The position numbers were made by a program, and so were the translations under genes. The notes under the pieces are model-generated. The model was not told the DNA's origin. It did not search any database and saw nothing but the letters and a program-made list of their open reading frames with translations. Source: Nymphaea colorata (Eukaryota > Streptophyta > Magnoliopsida > Nymphaeales > Nymphaeaceae). Taken from it: DNA of 64,000 nucleotides. The stretch covers positions 16,463,934-16,527,933 of the forward strand of contig NC_045138.2 in NCBI RefSeq assembly GCF_008831285.2, read 5' to 3'. Positions 1 through 11,123 of the stretch are shown here, in pieces. Each line of letters opens with the position of its first letter. The first letter of the stretch is position 1.

Positions 1-649
1 AAAGCTGCTTATTGGCAAGAAATAACATATTATAATTGCATGAGCAGGATTTTGGGAGCATGAAAACCTTCAAATCAGGCACAATTCGCCTGAACAGAAG
101 TAATGAACCTACAACTTTCTACTGGGGACACTTTGCAAAACAGTGAAGATCCCGCAACAGATCTTACTAATCATCATATTTCCGTTAACCCTCTAGTCAT
201 GGGCTTCAAAAATCAACAGCCCATGATGTACCAATTTTTTGATGATAGCTCGCATCAACACTTAACAGTAACTCTGATAATACACATAGAGACACAGAAA
301 TACATCCTTCCAAAAAAAAAATTACTTAGGGATAAATTTCTTGAAATTTTTCCAATTAATTGCAAGAGTAAATCTAACTTGATCATTTAAATGTGGTGAT
401 CGACAGTCAAATTATCTAGGAAACGAGTAAAAAATAAGCAACCAAGGTCATGAAAATGAAAGGATAAAATTAAGGACACGATGTTGTGTCACCAAGAAAA
501 AATAAATAAATAAGAAGTACACAACAATGAGGATAAAGTTAACACATGGTTGACTCCATGCAAAGGTCATGCTATACTCCACAAATTCGATGTGATGTGA
601 CATGAATACAGGACTCACATGCAAATGAAGCATTTGAAAGCAATAATAA

Positions 650-1014
650 TGTGGTATTCACAGCTCATGAAGATTATGATGCTGTTGCTGAAGAAGGCAA
701 TAATGCTATGGAAAATCATCCGGCAGGCATTGGCATTGCCTTTGTAAAGATCGTGTTGACACGTCACAATGCATGCTTTTTGAAATATGGGAAAACAATA
801 AATGAGGGCAGGCAATCAAATCTGAGGCAATATTCTTGATAATCCTCCATTTTGCAGCTCCTTAATTATAGAAGGAAAATCTGATGAGCATTGTATAGAA
901 AAAAATGTATAAAATGTCAATATTGTGCACTATCGATTCCAAGGTTGATGGTGGGCTTCAATGGTGAAGAACCATGATCAATGATTTTATTTTGATGATT
1001 TTTGTTTTTCAACA
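650..1014 (+). repeat. 5' LTR of the TRIM element
   Basis: Begins TG at 650, ends CA at 1014, and is followed directly by the tRNA-Met primer-binding site. Pairs with 1334-1698. Confidence 0.8.
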
Positions 1015-1333
1015 TGGTATCAGAGTCAAAAATCTTCCTGGTCTGGTTATCTGAGCAGGAAGATTTCTGCATCTCATGCCACATATGGCAGACATGAAGA
1101 CCATTAACACAGACTTTGAAGCGATGCTCAAGTCAGGATGGATTCTGCAAGGATGGAAAATAAGAACACGTCGTTCAAGAACATTTAGACTTCCACAAAG
1201 ACCTGCTGATGACCAAGAGAGTACTGGCTTCTTCAACAAAGTGATGGCACGATCTACTTTCACAAAACCTCTAAGGCAAACTTGGACTTTCCAAATCGCT
1301 GTCCAGTTTGAAGGAAGATGAAAGAGATAATCA

Positions 1334-1698
1334 TGCAGTAAGCACAGCACACAAAGATCATGATGATGTTGCTGAAGCAGGCAAACTACAGAAAATCATC
1401 CAACAGAGGATGGCATCGGCATTGCCATTTGTGAAGATTGTATCAAGTATCAATGTTACAATGCATTTTTTTGAAATATGGGATAACAATAAGTCAAGAA
1501 ATCAAATCTGAGGCCATATTCTTGATGATCCTCCATGTAACAGCTTCTTGATTACAGGAGGAAAATCTGTTGAGCATTGTAGAGAAAAAAATGTATAAAT
1601 ATCAATAACATGCACTATTGACTCCAAGATCGATGGTGGCCTTCCATCGTGAAGAACCACAATCAGTGATTTTATTTTGATTTTTTTATTTTTCAACA
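1334..1698 (+). repeat. 3' LTR of the TRIM element
   Basis: Begins TG at 1334 and ends CA at 1698, after a purine-rich tract. It is the same length as the left LTR and aligns with it throughout. Confidence 0.8.
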
Positions 1699-1736
1699 GT
1701 ATTCATTTGAGATAGATAGAATGCTAAATCATGAGT

Positions 1737-1820
1737 ACAGCAATATGTGTGCATCCAATGAAAAGGCTAACAACCATATTACAGCAATAAGCATGTATCC
1801 AAATGAAAAGGCCAAGTACT
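1737..1820 (+). repeat. Imperfect 44-bp tandem duplication
   Basis: ACAGCAATA followed by a similar GCATCCAATGAAAAGGC-type segment begins at 1737 and again at 1781. The copies differ at several positions. It lies in a protease intron just beside the TRIM element. Confidence 0.5.
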
Positions 1821-1846
1821 GAATTCCAAGCTTCTGACAACCATAC

Positions 1847-4800
1847 CTCCCAAGATTGTCATTGATCCTTGCATCTTCTGCCACCCAATGCACCATACTG
1901 TAGCACCACTCTGCAAAAAAATGAGTTTATTCATTTCAGTGAAATACCCATAGTGTGACAAGTTAAAAGAGAAGGAACTGTCTATCCCTCTTCATTGCAC
2001 AATCCATTGGCGAACATAGAACTTACAACTGAGCCTTGATCAAGAAGGTAATCTTGAGGCTTTAATACCATTGAAGCACCTTTGAAGTTTAATGAAACTG
2101 GAGGGAAGGCATCTTCAACACTGAACCAATGAAAGAAAAAAAAAAAAGTTATTTTAACAAATGAAATCTTTTTCTCTCTCCCCTTCTGTGTGTGTGTGTA
2201 ACTGTGTATATATATTTTTAGTATAGAGAAGAACCTGCCCACAACCAAGAAGCACTGGTTAGCTCCTTTTGAATTAAATGATTCAAGCTTTCCCAAAGCA
2301 TATGAAGAGATCTGCAGAAATGTGTCCATCGAGTAATATTGGTTTCATGGCATGTAAATCATCAACAAATGCCAACAGCCTATAAGCAGATAAAGAAAAG
2401 TAGAATGGTTAAACTTACAGCAGTAATAAATACATCATAAGCTTGCTCTGCAATGTATGCCAGCGTTGTTCCAGAATCGATTATGGTTCCACTAGTAGAT
2501 GCTGTTGCAAAAACTGATGAGTCAATGGACAGTGTTTGCCCATTAACAGAAATACTTTCTAGATACAAGTTGTAGTGAGGCCTGGAAGTTAAGATTCAGA
2601 GAGATAAGTATCGTTTATTATCAATTTTTTGAAAACAGGAAGCATTTTTTGTAATAAGCAATGAGCTGCCATGTCACTGACATGCCACCAAATGATACAA
2701 ATGACTTGAAGAAAAGAAGCAAAACATTATGACCCGTCAAAAACAAGCTAAAAAAGTTACAGTAGGAAATAATATGAGTTGGCATTAGTCATTAGAATAG
2801 AGCACAGCAGAATTCAATTAGCCAGCTGGGGCCATAATTTTGAGTCAAAAGCCATTAATCAGTTTTAGGTCTGGCCAGGTAAGCAATTTTCTGGATTCAG
2901 GACTCGGATGTGGGCTTATGGCTTCACCGAGTCCATACAAATGTCATTACGAAAAGGCAAGTACACCACATTTTGGGCCTGACACCTATGAGAAACAGGC
3001 TGAATCCTGAACCTGACCAGTGGCATCTAGTCCATTTTAGCCTAGACCTTCCCCTGGTTTGGTGTAAACAGGGCAAACTATAACACTTGGCCTACCAAAC
3101 TGCTTCTGCCCATAAGCTTCTCAAATAGAAACAAATGAAAAACTGTTTGCTTGAGTGAAACAGTATCCCAGCAATCCAACTTGAAGCTGTATTTTCTATA
3201 GTAGTAACAATCTATACACCAACCAAAAAAAACGTGAGAACACCCAAAAAATGAATTAATTATGTCCCGCAAGGAAAAGGTACTCAGCATGGTCTGTTTC
3301 ACAGGTTCATAATCTATTGGGGCTTTGCGCATGGAATTTAGAATGTTTGAACGTTTGATTCTCAAGCACCTCACTCTGGTTCCCATTCTCCAAACAAGTT
3401 TGCTACCAAAGCAGCTTCCGTCCATCATAGCTTCCTAATGTTTTCTATGATTTAATTTTCTCACAAAGAATTCATCATTTGGCCTTAGCATATAAATTTT
3501 TTACTTCATTCTGTTTTAAATACTATGAATTTTAAACTGCTTGTTGACTTGAGCCCAACTGACACCTTACTCAGAAGGCAGCTTAAAACTGTGTCATGAA
3601 ATCAGACAACCAAACACCAACTACATCTACATGCATTTCAGATATATTGACAACATAATTACAGCAAACCATTGAGATCCAAAATTCCCTCTTTTAAACC
3701 TGAAAACAGCATAAATCTGGGACCAACTTCTAAACAAATAAATAGACCTTAAACAGCAGCATTATTCATATCAGTCAACACCAACCTGCATCAGCCTATA
3801 CAATGCATATCAGCCCCTCACTGAAATGAGGAAGGGAAATAAGGTATTCAAAGGAGACAGCAGAAATGCTGGCTCTGTCAGCCGTTAACTTGAATTGGTT
3901 CAATTCGGCCTTTTCAATAAAATAAAATAAATATTTTTTTTCAAATTTTTATTTGAAAAATCACCAACTCATGCTAGGTTGCAGATACAGTCTAGTTCAC
4001 TTTACCATTGGAAAAATGATACAGCTCTCATACCAACATTTATGACGGCGCTAAATAGAATCTGATGTAGAAACATCAGAGGAAAGAAACCAAATCATGC
4101 TCATCAAATGTTGAGAAAGAAATGACCGCTTACATTGATGGTACAAGAGGAGTATAGACTATGCTCGGATCGACAACCTTTCCAAGAACCAAAATGCCAC
4201 CACCACTTTGTGAACCTCTCAGACAATGTGAGAAAGCTTTTGGTGCTAGATTTTGTGATGCCAATTGGGAAATCACAGAGAGATGATTTTGCCCAAAGCC
4301 CAGTATACCATCAACAGCCCTGTCCGACTTTGTCAAGTCACCAGAGACAGTACTGCTACATCTGTTCTCAAATAACAACCATGTGAGAAACGAAATGCCT
4401 TGCATTTTAAACGTCACAAGAAAAAGAAGACGCCATCGCATTTATTTGTGAATCTTACCCAAACGTAATTGTTGCTGAAGAATTTGAGGTGGCATCATTT
4501 GCCACCACTGTATTAAAGGATAAAGTATCTGACACATAATATCCAGTAGTTCCACTGCCATCGCCATACTGAAAGGTGTAACCGCAGTTCTGAGACTCGC
4601 ATCTTGCCTCTGCAGTCTCTATAGCTGAAACACACCTTGAGTCTGAACAAGATATTATGGATGAGGCTGATGACTTTTGTGGGTCATACAACCTAAGTGT
4701 AATCTGCAGTAAACATTGAGAAATAACGTCTCGTCAAGAGATATTTGAAAACCAAGACGTATATTTAGGTAAAAATACAAAAAGATAACTCTGTTTCATT

Positions 4801-6563
4801 CCTTCGTGACAAAGGGTACACTCGCCACTACTCTCTTTTAACTGAAATTTCCCCCTTAAAAATGGCATAGAAAGAATAGCTTTCTGTCATTCTCCACACA
4901 AAAGAAGATCTCTTTTGTTAAATAATTTGTAATTGTAGGATAATCGATGATGGAAAGAGTTAACGGTAAAGACCACCATGATGTACTTCCTTTAGAGATA
5001 ATAAGGAGAATGCATTTTGGTATGACTAATTAAACAATCATGTTAGTCCCCTACCGAAGTACCAATGGTCCAATAGTTTGGGTGTCCATTCATTTCATTT
5101 GTTGGCCTACATCAAGCCGTATAACAACAATATGAATATGGAACCAATTGATGGTTTGGATGCGTGATTGTTGAAAGAAAGAAAAGCCAAAATCCAAGTT
5201 CATATTTTCGTGTTGTTTTCCTTTTTAATTATAACCAACAGAAACCACCTTGTTATTGAGATGAACAACTCTAAATTGTTCAATGCCAACGCTTACGACA
5301 GAAAAAAGAGAAGGACAGGACCAAAAAGAACACTTACGCTGCTTAATCCGCTTGAACTGGGGCAACCGCTGCACGGATTACAAGTAACCCACAGTATATC
5401 ACTTCCTGTGTCTATCTGCACGTGGTAGTCCACCGGAGGATTTCCAAGCTTCACGGTCGTATAATAAAGCCTATATGAGAATTAAGAAACCATAGAGAAT
5501 ATGTCTTAACTCTAAAGTGTATTTAGTTCTTTCATTAAGAAACCATAGAGAATATGTCTTCAGCATAAAGGACAGAAAAATTCTTAAAAGCCACCAAAGA
5601 GTTCAGCAACCTCAAGACGTCATGAAGGAACACAAAGTGCAAAGTAATTTTCAGAAGTGATTCATGCTTAAGTAACAAACGTAAACCAAAGGAATACAAG
5701 ACGAAAAAGGAAAAATCCAAATAAAAGATCAATATGCCTTGAAGGGATTCTGTGACAACTCCTGAACTGACTTGGCAATTTGACCAGTAGAGAAGAAAAC
5801 CAGAAGAGCGCGAACTCAAGCAGACGAGGAGGCTGGAAGATATTATTCAAATATCCGAGGGAAGTCGAATTCTCCTGTATCTATTTTTCCCAGAAGAATT
5901 ACGCAACCAATTATGAGATGACTGGGGAATACAAATCATCACGAACAAAGGGAAAGCAAGGCCCTTCTAAATCTCATACGCTCGTTAACAGCTGAGTGTT
6001 TTTGAAGGCAGCCGCTATTCCAGATGAATGAGAAAAAGTTGGGAAGCTACAGTGCACTCAAGATACGCAACTTCCCACCTTATCCTATTTTTCCCAGATA
6101 AGTTAGCGCGTCCAATTGCGCTCCAGGAAAAGGAAAGGGAAAAAAGAGAAAGAAAGGAACCCCAAAAGCCGAGAAAGAGGAAAGGAAATTGAGGAACCGC
6201 AAACGCAAAAGAGAGGAATTAGCAAATCCTCTAGATTCCCAATCCACATAGAAACTCTTCCCCATCCAACTACGCCAACAAGGAGAGGAAGAAAAGCAAA
6301 GTCCAAGGGAAGATGCTGCAGCACTCGTACCCGACACTGAACGGATCACCGGAGCCACCGACGGGAAAATCAACGACATTCTGCAGCATCCGACGGTGAC
6401 GCGCCATGTCCCTCGCCCTGGCCGCCTCCAACTCCTCCCCTCCGCCTGCCGGAAAAGCCCGCTGCAGCGTCAGCGTCATGGGGAATGCAGAATCCGCCAC
6501 GGCGAAGGGAGCCACGAACATAAAAAGGAACCCGGCGAGGAGAGAACCGCGCCCCGGCGACAT
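1847..6563 (-). CDS. Plant aspartic protease (A1 family, aspartic proteinase-like), 3' end outside window
   Basis: Pepsin-type endopeptidase of the plant aspartic proteinase-like group, expected in the secretory pathway or at the cell surface. Exons, read right to left: 6331-6563, 5338-5470, 4459-4703, 4134-4361, 2419-2581, 2235-2311, 2027-2120, 1847-1910. All join in frame with GT-AG borders and give 412 codons plus one base. I chose the ATG at 6563 because residues 1-23 ([12 protein letters not shown]...) form a good signal peptide; an in-frame ATG at 6614 would add 17 residues in front of it. The first catalytic motif is DTGS at D98, followed by ILWVTC; the second is DSGT at D315. The visible sequence stops after MTILG. 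The expected final exon, which normally begins DLVLKDK, is not found between 1 and 1846, so it should lie beyond the left edge. The last visible intron contains a TRIM element. The family is certain; the exact orthologue is not. Confidence 0.93.
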
Positions 6564-6830
6564 CCTCCCTCCCCACACCGCAACGAAGCAAGAGAAAGAA
6601 GGAACTTTTTTCAAAAGTCAGAGACGAAAGAGAAGCGGAAGCAACCACAAGACGTTGGGAGAATCAGGAACGCTTGGATTAGGGTTGACGAGGCTACCGT
6701 CGGGGTCGGTATGTGCAGCCGAAGAAGGAGAAGGAGGAGAAAGACATAAGAAGAGGAAGACGAAGACGAAGTAGAAGAAGAAGAGGAAGAAAAGAGGAGG
6801 AGGGAGGCATGACATCTAACATGGCGACAG
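6564..6830 (-). promoter_or_regulatory. Likely 5' leader of the aspartic protease
   Basis: This stretch lies directly upstream of the protease ATG. On the gene's strand it is strongly CT-rich, with CTT/CTC runs between about 6713 and 6800, which is typical of plant 5' leaders. The transcription start cannot be placed. Several open frames here on both strands are by-products of the biased composition. Confidence 0.4.
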
Positions 6831-9065
6831 CAACGGCCGCCTTCGTTTAAAAATGGACGACTCGCTCTCTGTCTCTCTAGGGAGAGGAAAGGTAAAGAGA
6901 GAGAAAAGTAAACCCCACAGAAGAGAGAGAGAGGATCGAAGTCTCGTGGAATTCACGCTCCCGCGTAGAGCGCGCGTCTGTTGCATGGCTTTCTTCTCAT
7001 CTTCCCCCTTTTTTTCCTTTTACTGCCTTCTCTCTCTATTTGGTTTTTACGCTTAAGGTCACATTTCTTTTATCTATATACCACGCACGACCCTATTTGC
7101 TTTGATTTATTATATATTGATCCCTTTTAATTATTAAAGTCACCAATTGAAAAGGTTTTCCTTCTTACAAAACAAATTATAAAACGGTCTCAATTTAGAT
7201 ACATATGTATCGAGGTTCTGAAAGGTAGTATTTTCATTTTTGAAAATTTTATACAGACAAATAGACGGAAAATGAGGGACCCAAATGGAAAAACCTACAA
7301 ACCTTGAGGATTTCTTGCGTTACATCACTAAAAGTTAGATCTCCTCCTGTTCCAATTGGCCAGTTTGAATTGAATCCAAGAAAAACTAATTTTAGTATGC
7401 CGTGTCCCAATTTTAAATATTTGATGAAACATTTGAATTTTTTTAACTATTTTTATTTTATTTATTTTCTAGAAAATGTTTTTTTTTTTACTGGCTCATC
7501 CGAAAAGAACTAAAAATTTTGACACCCTAAAGACTTGAAAACTACTTGTTAAAATTACATCCGCCTGCTTATCTTCTGAAAATAAACTCAATTGAAGTTT
7601 CGCAAGAAACCACTTTTTTTTTTTTCTTTCCTTGGCAACGAAATTTAGAAGGTCGTTAGGTCAACTACTTTGTATCAAACATGATGTTGTTGGGCGTTGG
7701 AACAAAGTCTATCGGCTTAGATCAGTTAACCCACGAAGTCAATCTAATCATAAATGTGTTTTGACCTCGTGAACTGTTCACATTGTTAAAGAGATTTTGA
7801 TGATGCAACGCTATATTTTCTAATCTCGTCACCCATTTTCCATAGAATTATGTTTTCTCAAGTTTTAAAAGTCATGCACTGTTTCTTTTTTTTGTTCCTT
7901 GATTGAAGGTAGAGACCGTTGAATGTATCAATAAGTACAAATTTAGAAATGAAGGTACAATAAAAAGTAAGTAAAAATTTTTAAAAAATAACTTTTAAAA
8001 ATATTTGGATGGTGTTTAATGACTAGATTTGTTTTTCATGAAAAAACTTGAACCCACAATGAAGTTTTCAAAACCAATTAAAAAAAACTTTGCTTTTCGC
8101 AAAGCCAAGTTTTCACAAAATTCGTGTAAAGATACGATAAAATTGCTGGTTGAATTCAGATACGATTAAGAAAAGAAACTGAATCAAATTGCTAGTTGAA
8201 TTCAGATACGATAAAATTAAGTTATGAACCATAAAACCAATTAAATCAAATCTGATAAGACCAATTTAAAAAATTCAGATCCGAAATTAATTCCTGTTAT
8301 TTCGAAATAACTGTCGCGCGTCTTTTCTGTGCGTTTTGCGGGTCGTTGGCCCAGTTCTCGAACCACTCAATTACAGAAGACACCCCCGCCTTATCTGTAT
8401 TTCTATTAATGTGCTTTTTTTTTTAATTCATTCTGCTTCGACGTTGGAGGGGATGTTCTCGCGTTTCGAAAAACACAGAGTTCCACTTTTACCCTTGCAG
8501 TGGAGATCCTCCGTTTAACCATAAGGAGAATTTTGATCATTTCCAGCGGATGGCACATGATTCCTTACTAAAAGCCATAACAAATAATCTATTCTGCCGT
8601 ATCAAGCTAATAATATGAGTCATTAATATACATGAGTTGCCTCATACATTTAGCCATATCCATGTTTGAAACAAAACATGTGTGTGATAGAACAAACAAA
8701 TTGTCTTTTTTTACCTCAAATTTGAGATCCAAAGTCATTTGAGGAGGTCAAGGAGGATCATTAAGTCAAGAAAGTTAGCCTGAAGTATCAATATGAAAAT
8801 ATATATATATATATATATATTTTTGTGGGTATGTGTGGCTAATTACCCACATTCAAACTCTCATTTTTATGTAGTGGTGAAAACGAGTGTTGGTTTATGT
8901 TTTAGGTCAGATTTCGAATCAAAATTTGATTGAAGATCTGAAGCTATCAAACACACCCTTTAACAGTTCAGTAACTCGGTCATACTCTTCACATGGAAGT
9001 ACATTGTTGTGCTTTATCCAGGACTAAGTTAGGTATAGTCTCACAAAATAGCTCAGACATCGTTA
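6831..9065. other. Intergenic, no gene seen
   Basis: AT-rich spacer. It starts with a GA/CT-rich stretch (about 6865-6945) and holds a TA repeat at 8795-8820. No open frame here resembles a protein. The stretch 7990-8100 has some of the AAACC/GGTTTT character of the MITE family at 49.5 kb, but no ends could be defined. Confidence 0.5.
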
Positions 9066-9800
9066 ATGGTAGGCAATGTGAAGAACTTCCTTGGAAATGA
9101 AGTCTATCAAACACAACTTCCTTCGAAATTAAGAACTTACACATGCGGAAGATGCGGGCATGAATTTTGCAGCGACGACAGCTGGACAAGGAGAAAGGGT
9201 CCACTCAAAGAATCCACAAAAAACTGGGGCCCCTTTTTTAAGATAAGGAGACAAAAGTCGAGACCTGAATGGAATTCGACCTTTTTCCCTGAAAACAATA
9301 CCTTTAGCACCGGGGGGTTAAGGCATTCTTTTCGTCGCCGCTTTTACTTTGCGCAAGCAGCCGACCGCAGTTTTCGCATTTTGGCCAACTGGAAGGCCGG
9401 CGCCTTTGAAGGTTGGAATATTTTTTTTTTTTTTTTCCCGACGCCGCGACGAAGGGAAAGCGCAGTTAAAGGAAAAAGAAGATCAAGAAAAGGCGCCGTT
9501 TTGAAATTTAAAGCAACCTGGAGGACGGTCCCGCGAACTTTCGCGGCTGGGGGAAGGACTCTATCCGCGACACGGACGGTACGGGACTTGCGGGGAGTCC
9601 TACCGTGCGATCGCTGCGTATAAACGCCTCCGTGAGGATCGCGTTTTAGTGTTGCCTTCCAAGGTCCGGATCACCTCTGAAATCTGGGGCGTCGTTTAGG
9701 CCTGAGCATCGGACCGGTTCGGCCTGACTCGATAAGAGTAGGGCTCGGCCTGGCTCGAGACCCTGAAACCCGGGGCCAGTTGGAGACCCGATGCTATCCT
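9066..9800. other. GC-rich island with an unidentified 185-codon open frame
   Basis: Composition changes sharply from the AT-rich surroundings to GC-rich, especially 9330-9800. A plus-strand open frame (9066-9623, 185 codons) contains one cysteine-rich spot (CGRCGHEFC) but is otherwise rich in R, K and S and interrupted by a poly-T-encoded phenylalanine run, so it looks like chance translation. At its right end, AGCATCGG (9705-9712) and CCGATGCT (9787-9794) are inverted repeats around CCGGTTCGGCCTG-type sequence, common in the termini of plant DNA transposons. This is probably a degenerate transposon; the family is not recognised. Confidence 0.35.
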
Positions 9801-10906
9801 GATAAAATTGATATCATAAGAGTATTTGTGATGATTTATAATGTAGCAATAGTTCACTATATTTTTAGCAACAATAATTTTTATATGATGTTTTTAATGA
9901 AATAATTTTAATTTTTAACCATCTTAACATCATAAAAGGCATGCATAGGAGTCAAGCATATAAGTATGCTTTTGCAGAAATAGTTGACTCCAAATTCGTG
10001 GAGGTTTTGAGCTGTTCGTTGCCAGGCAATTTGTATTCTTGCTTGAAAAACGTAAATAATTAACTAAAATTCATGTCTTTTTTGAAAGAACACGATATGT
10101 ACGTCCATCGATTTGAAAAACGAATAAACAATACCTGTTGGTAGAATGATTGCCGGTGGGGAAAAGAGAAAGTATGTTGAGATAACTTATTTCTTATTCA
10201 TCAATAAAATTTCTTTCGGACATTTTCACGTGTATGCCAACAAAAATGCAATCCTGGTAATCCCCCAACTTGGTGTACATGTAAATAATATAAAACTAAG
10301 TTTGAATCAATTGATTTGGATAACGCCAATGGCAAACTTATTCAATTCAAACAGCTGGAATTAATTATTCCTTGAGACCGAGTCTTTGAAGTATTTTCTC
10401 ATGAGTAGGAGTAGGAGGAAAAGAAAAAAAAAAAAAAAAAGTATGATGTCCAATCTATCAAGGGTCTCCCCAACCCGGTCACAAATGGACTAGAGCCGCC
10501 CTAAGGCACATATATATAGGCTTGTGGAGGCGACTGCCCACACATACATATATAAACTACCAATTCATGTAGTAATATTTCATTGTTATTTACTTATTTA
10601 CAGATTGATAGTCCTTGGAAAGGGACAATTTAGAGTATTAGTGCCCCTCAACCCGAACTTTTGGCCCTACCGCCCGCCCAACCAAATTGACCTGGCCCAT
10701 TCTCTCTCCTAATTCTTGTAACCCCAACTACGTATGCAAGCCAATTGAATCCTCCTAGATGAGTAGGATGGAGTTCCACCACTTTAGGGGTTTCGAGCTG
10801 TGCCGGGATATAAGTGAACTTACAATTGATCCCTTCAACTAATAAGTAATCATATTATTGCGACGGTATCAAAACGATCAACGATTAGGTTGTAAGTGTA
10901 TTTCTA

Positions 10907-10908
<2 letters not shown>
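9801..10908. other. Intergenic, no gene seen
   Basis: AT-rich spacer with a poly-A run near 10422-10440. The segment 10805-10835 resembles part of 15028-15052 (GAACTTACA..T followed by TTCAACT), suggesting a shared dispersed repeat. Nothing else could be identified. Confidence 0.4.
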
Positions 10909-10974
<66 letters not shown>

Positions 10975-11020
10975 AGAGAAAGAGAGAGAGAAAGAGAAAG
11001 AGAAAGAGAGAGAGAAAAAG
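10909..11020 (+). repeat. Compound (TA)n-(GA)n microsatellite
   Basis: About 16 TA units (10909-10941) run directly into a long GA tract with AAAGAG interruptions up to about 11020. Confidence 0.95.
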
Positions 11021-11043
11021 GGAACAACATTCAATGTCTGCGG

Positions 11044-11123
11044 AGTTGGCTAGCCAACTACGTCATTGACCAGCTAATCCTTTCAGTTGGCTAGCCAACT
11101 ACGTCTTTGACCAGCTAATCCTT
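11044..11123 (+). repeat. 41-bp tandem duplication carrying a palindrome
   Basis: Two near-identical copies start at 11044 and 11085, with one clear A/T difference inside the unit. Each unit contains the perfect 14-bp palindrome GTTGGCTAGCCAAC. Confidence 0.85.

Larger units (their letters stand above)
650..1698 (+). mobile_element. TRIM-type non-autonomous LTR retrotransposon, complete
   Basis: Two direct repeats of identical length, 650-1014 and 1334-1698 (365 bp each, offset 684), both begin TG and end CAACA. Immediately after the left repeat is TGGTATCAGAG (1015-1025), the usual plant primer-binding site complementary to initiator tRNA-Met. Just before the right repeat is a purine-rich tract, GAAGGAAGATGAAAGAGA (1310-1327), a polypurine-tract candidate. 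The interior is only 319 bp and holds no recognisable gag or pol. LTR length, tiny interior and PBS match TRIM elements. The repeats differ at many positions, so the insertion is old. No 5-bp target duplication is evident (AATAA left, GTATT right). It lies in the last visible intron of the aspartic protease gene. The PBS fixes the strand as plus, antisense to the host gene. Confidence 0.85.

Noticed and set aside
1..640. Last exon of the aspartic protease
   Set aside because: No reverse-strand sequence encodes the expected DLVLKDK...RIGWANYDC-type end.
645..1703. 5-bp target duplication of the TRIM element
   Set aside because: The flanks AATAA and GTATT do not match, so none is claimed.
6564..6614. 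Upstream in-frame ATG at 6614 as the aspartic protease start
   Set aside because: It would place 17 mostly non-hydrophobic residues before a good signal peptide that starts at the ATG at 6563.
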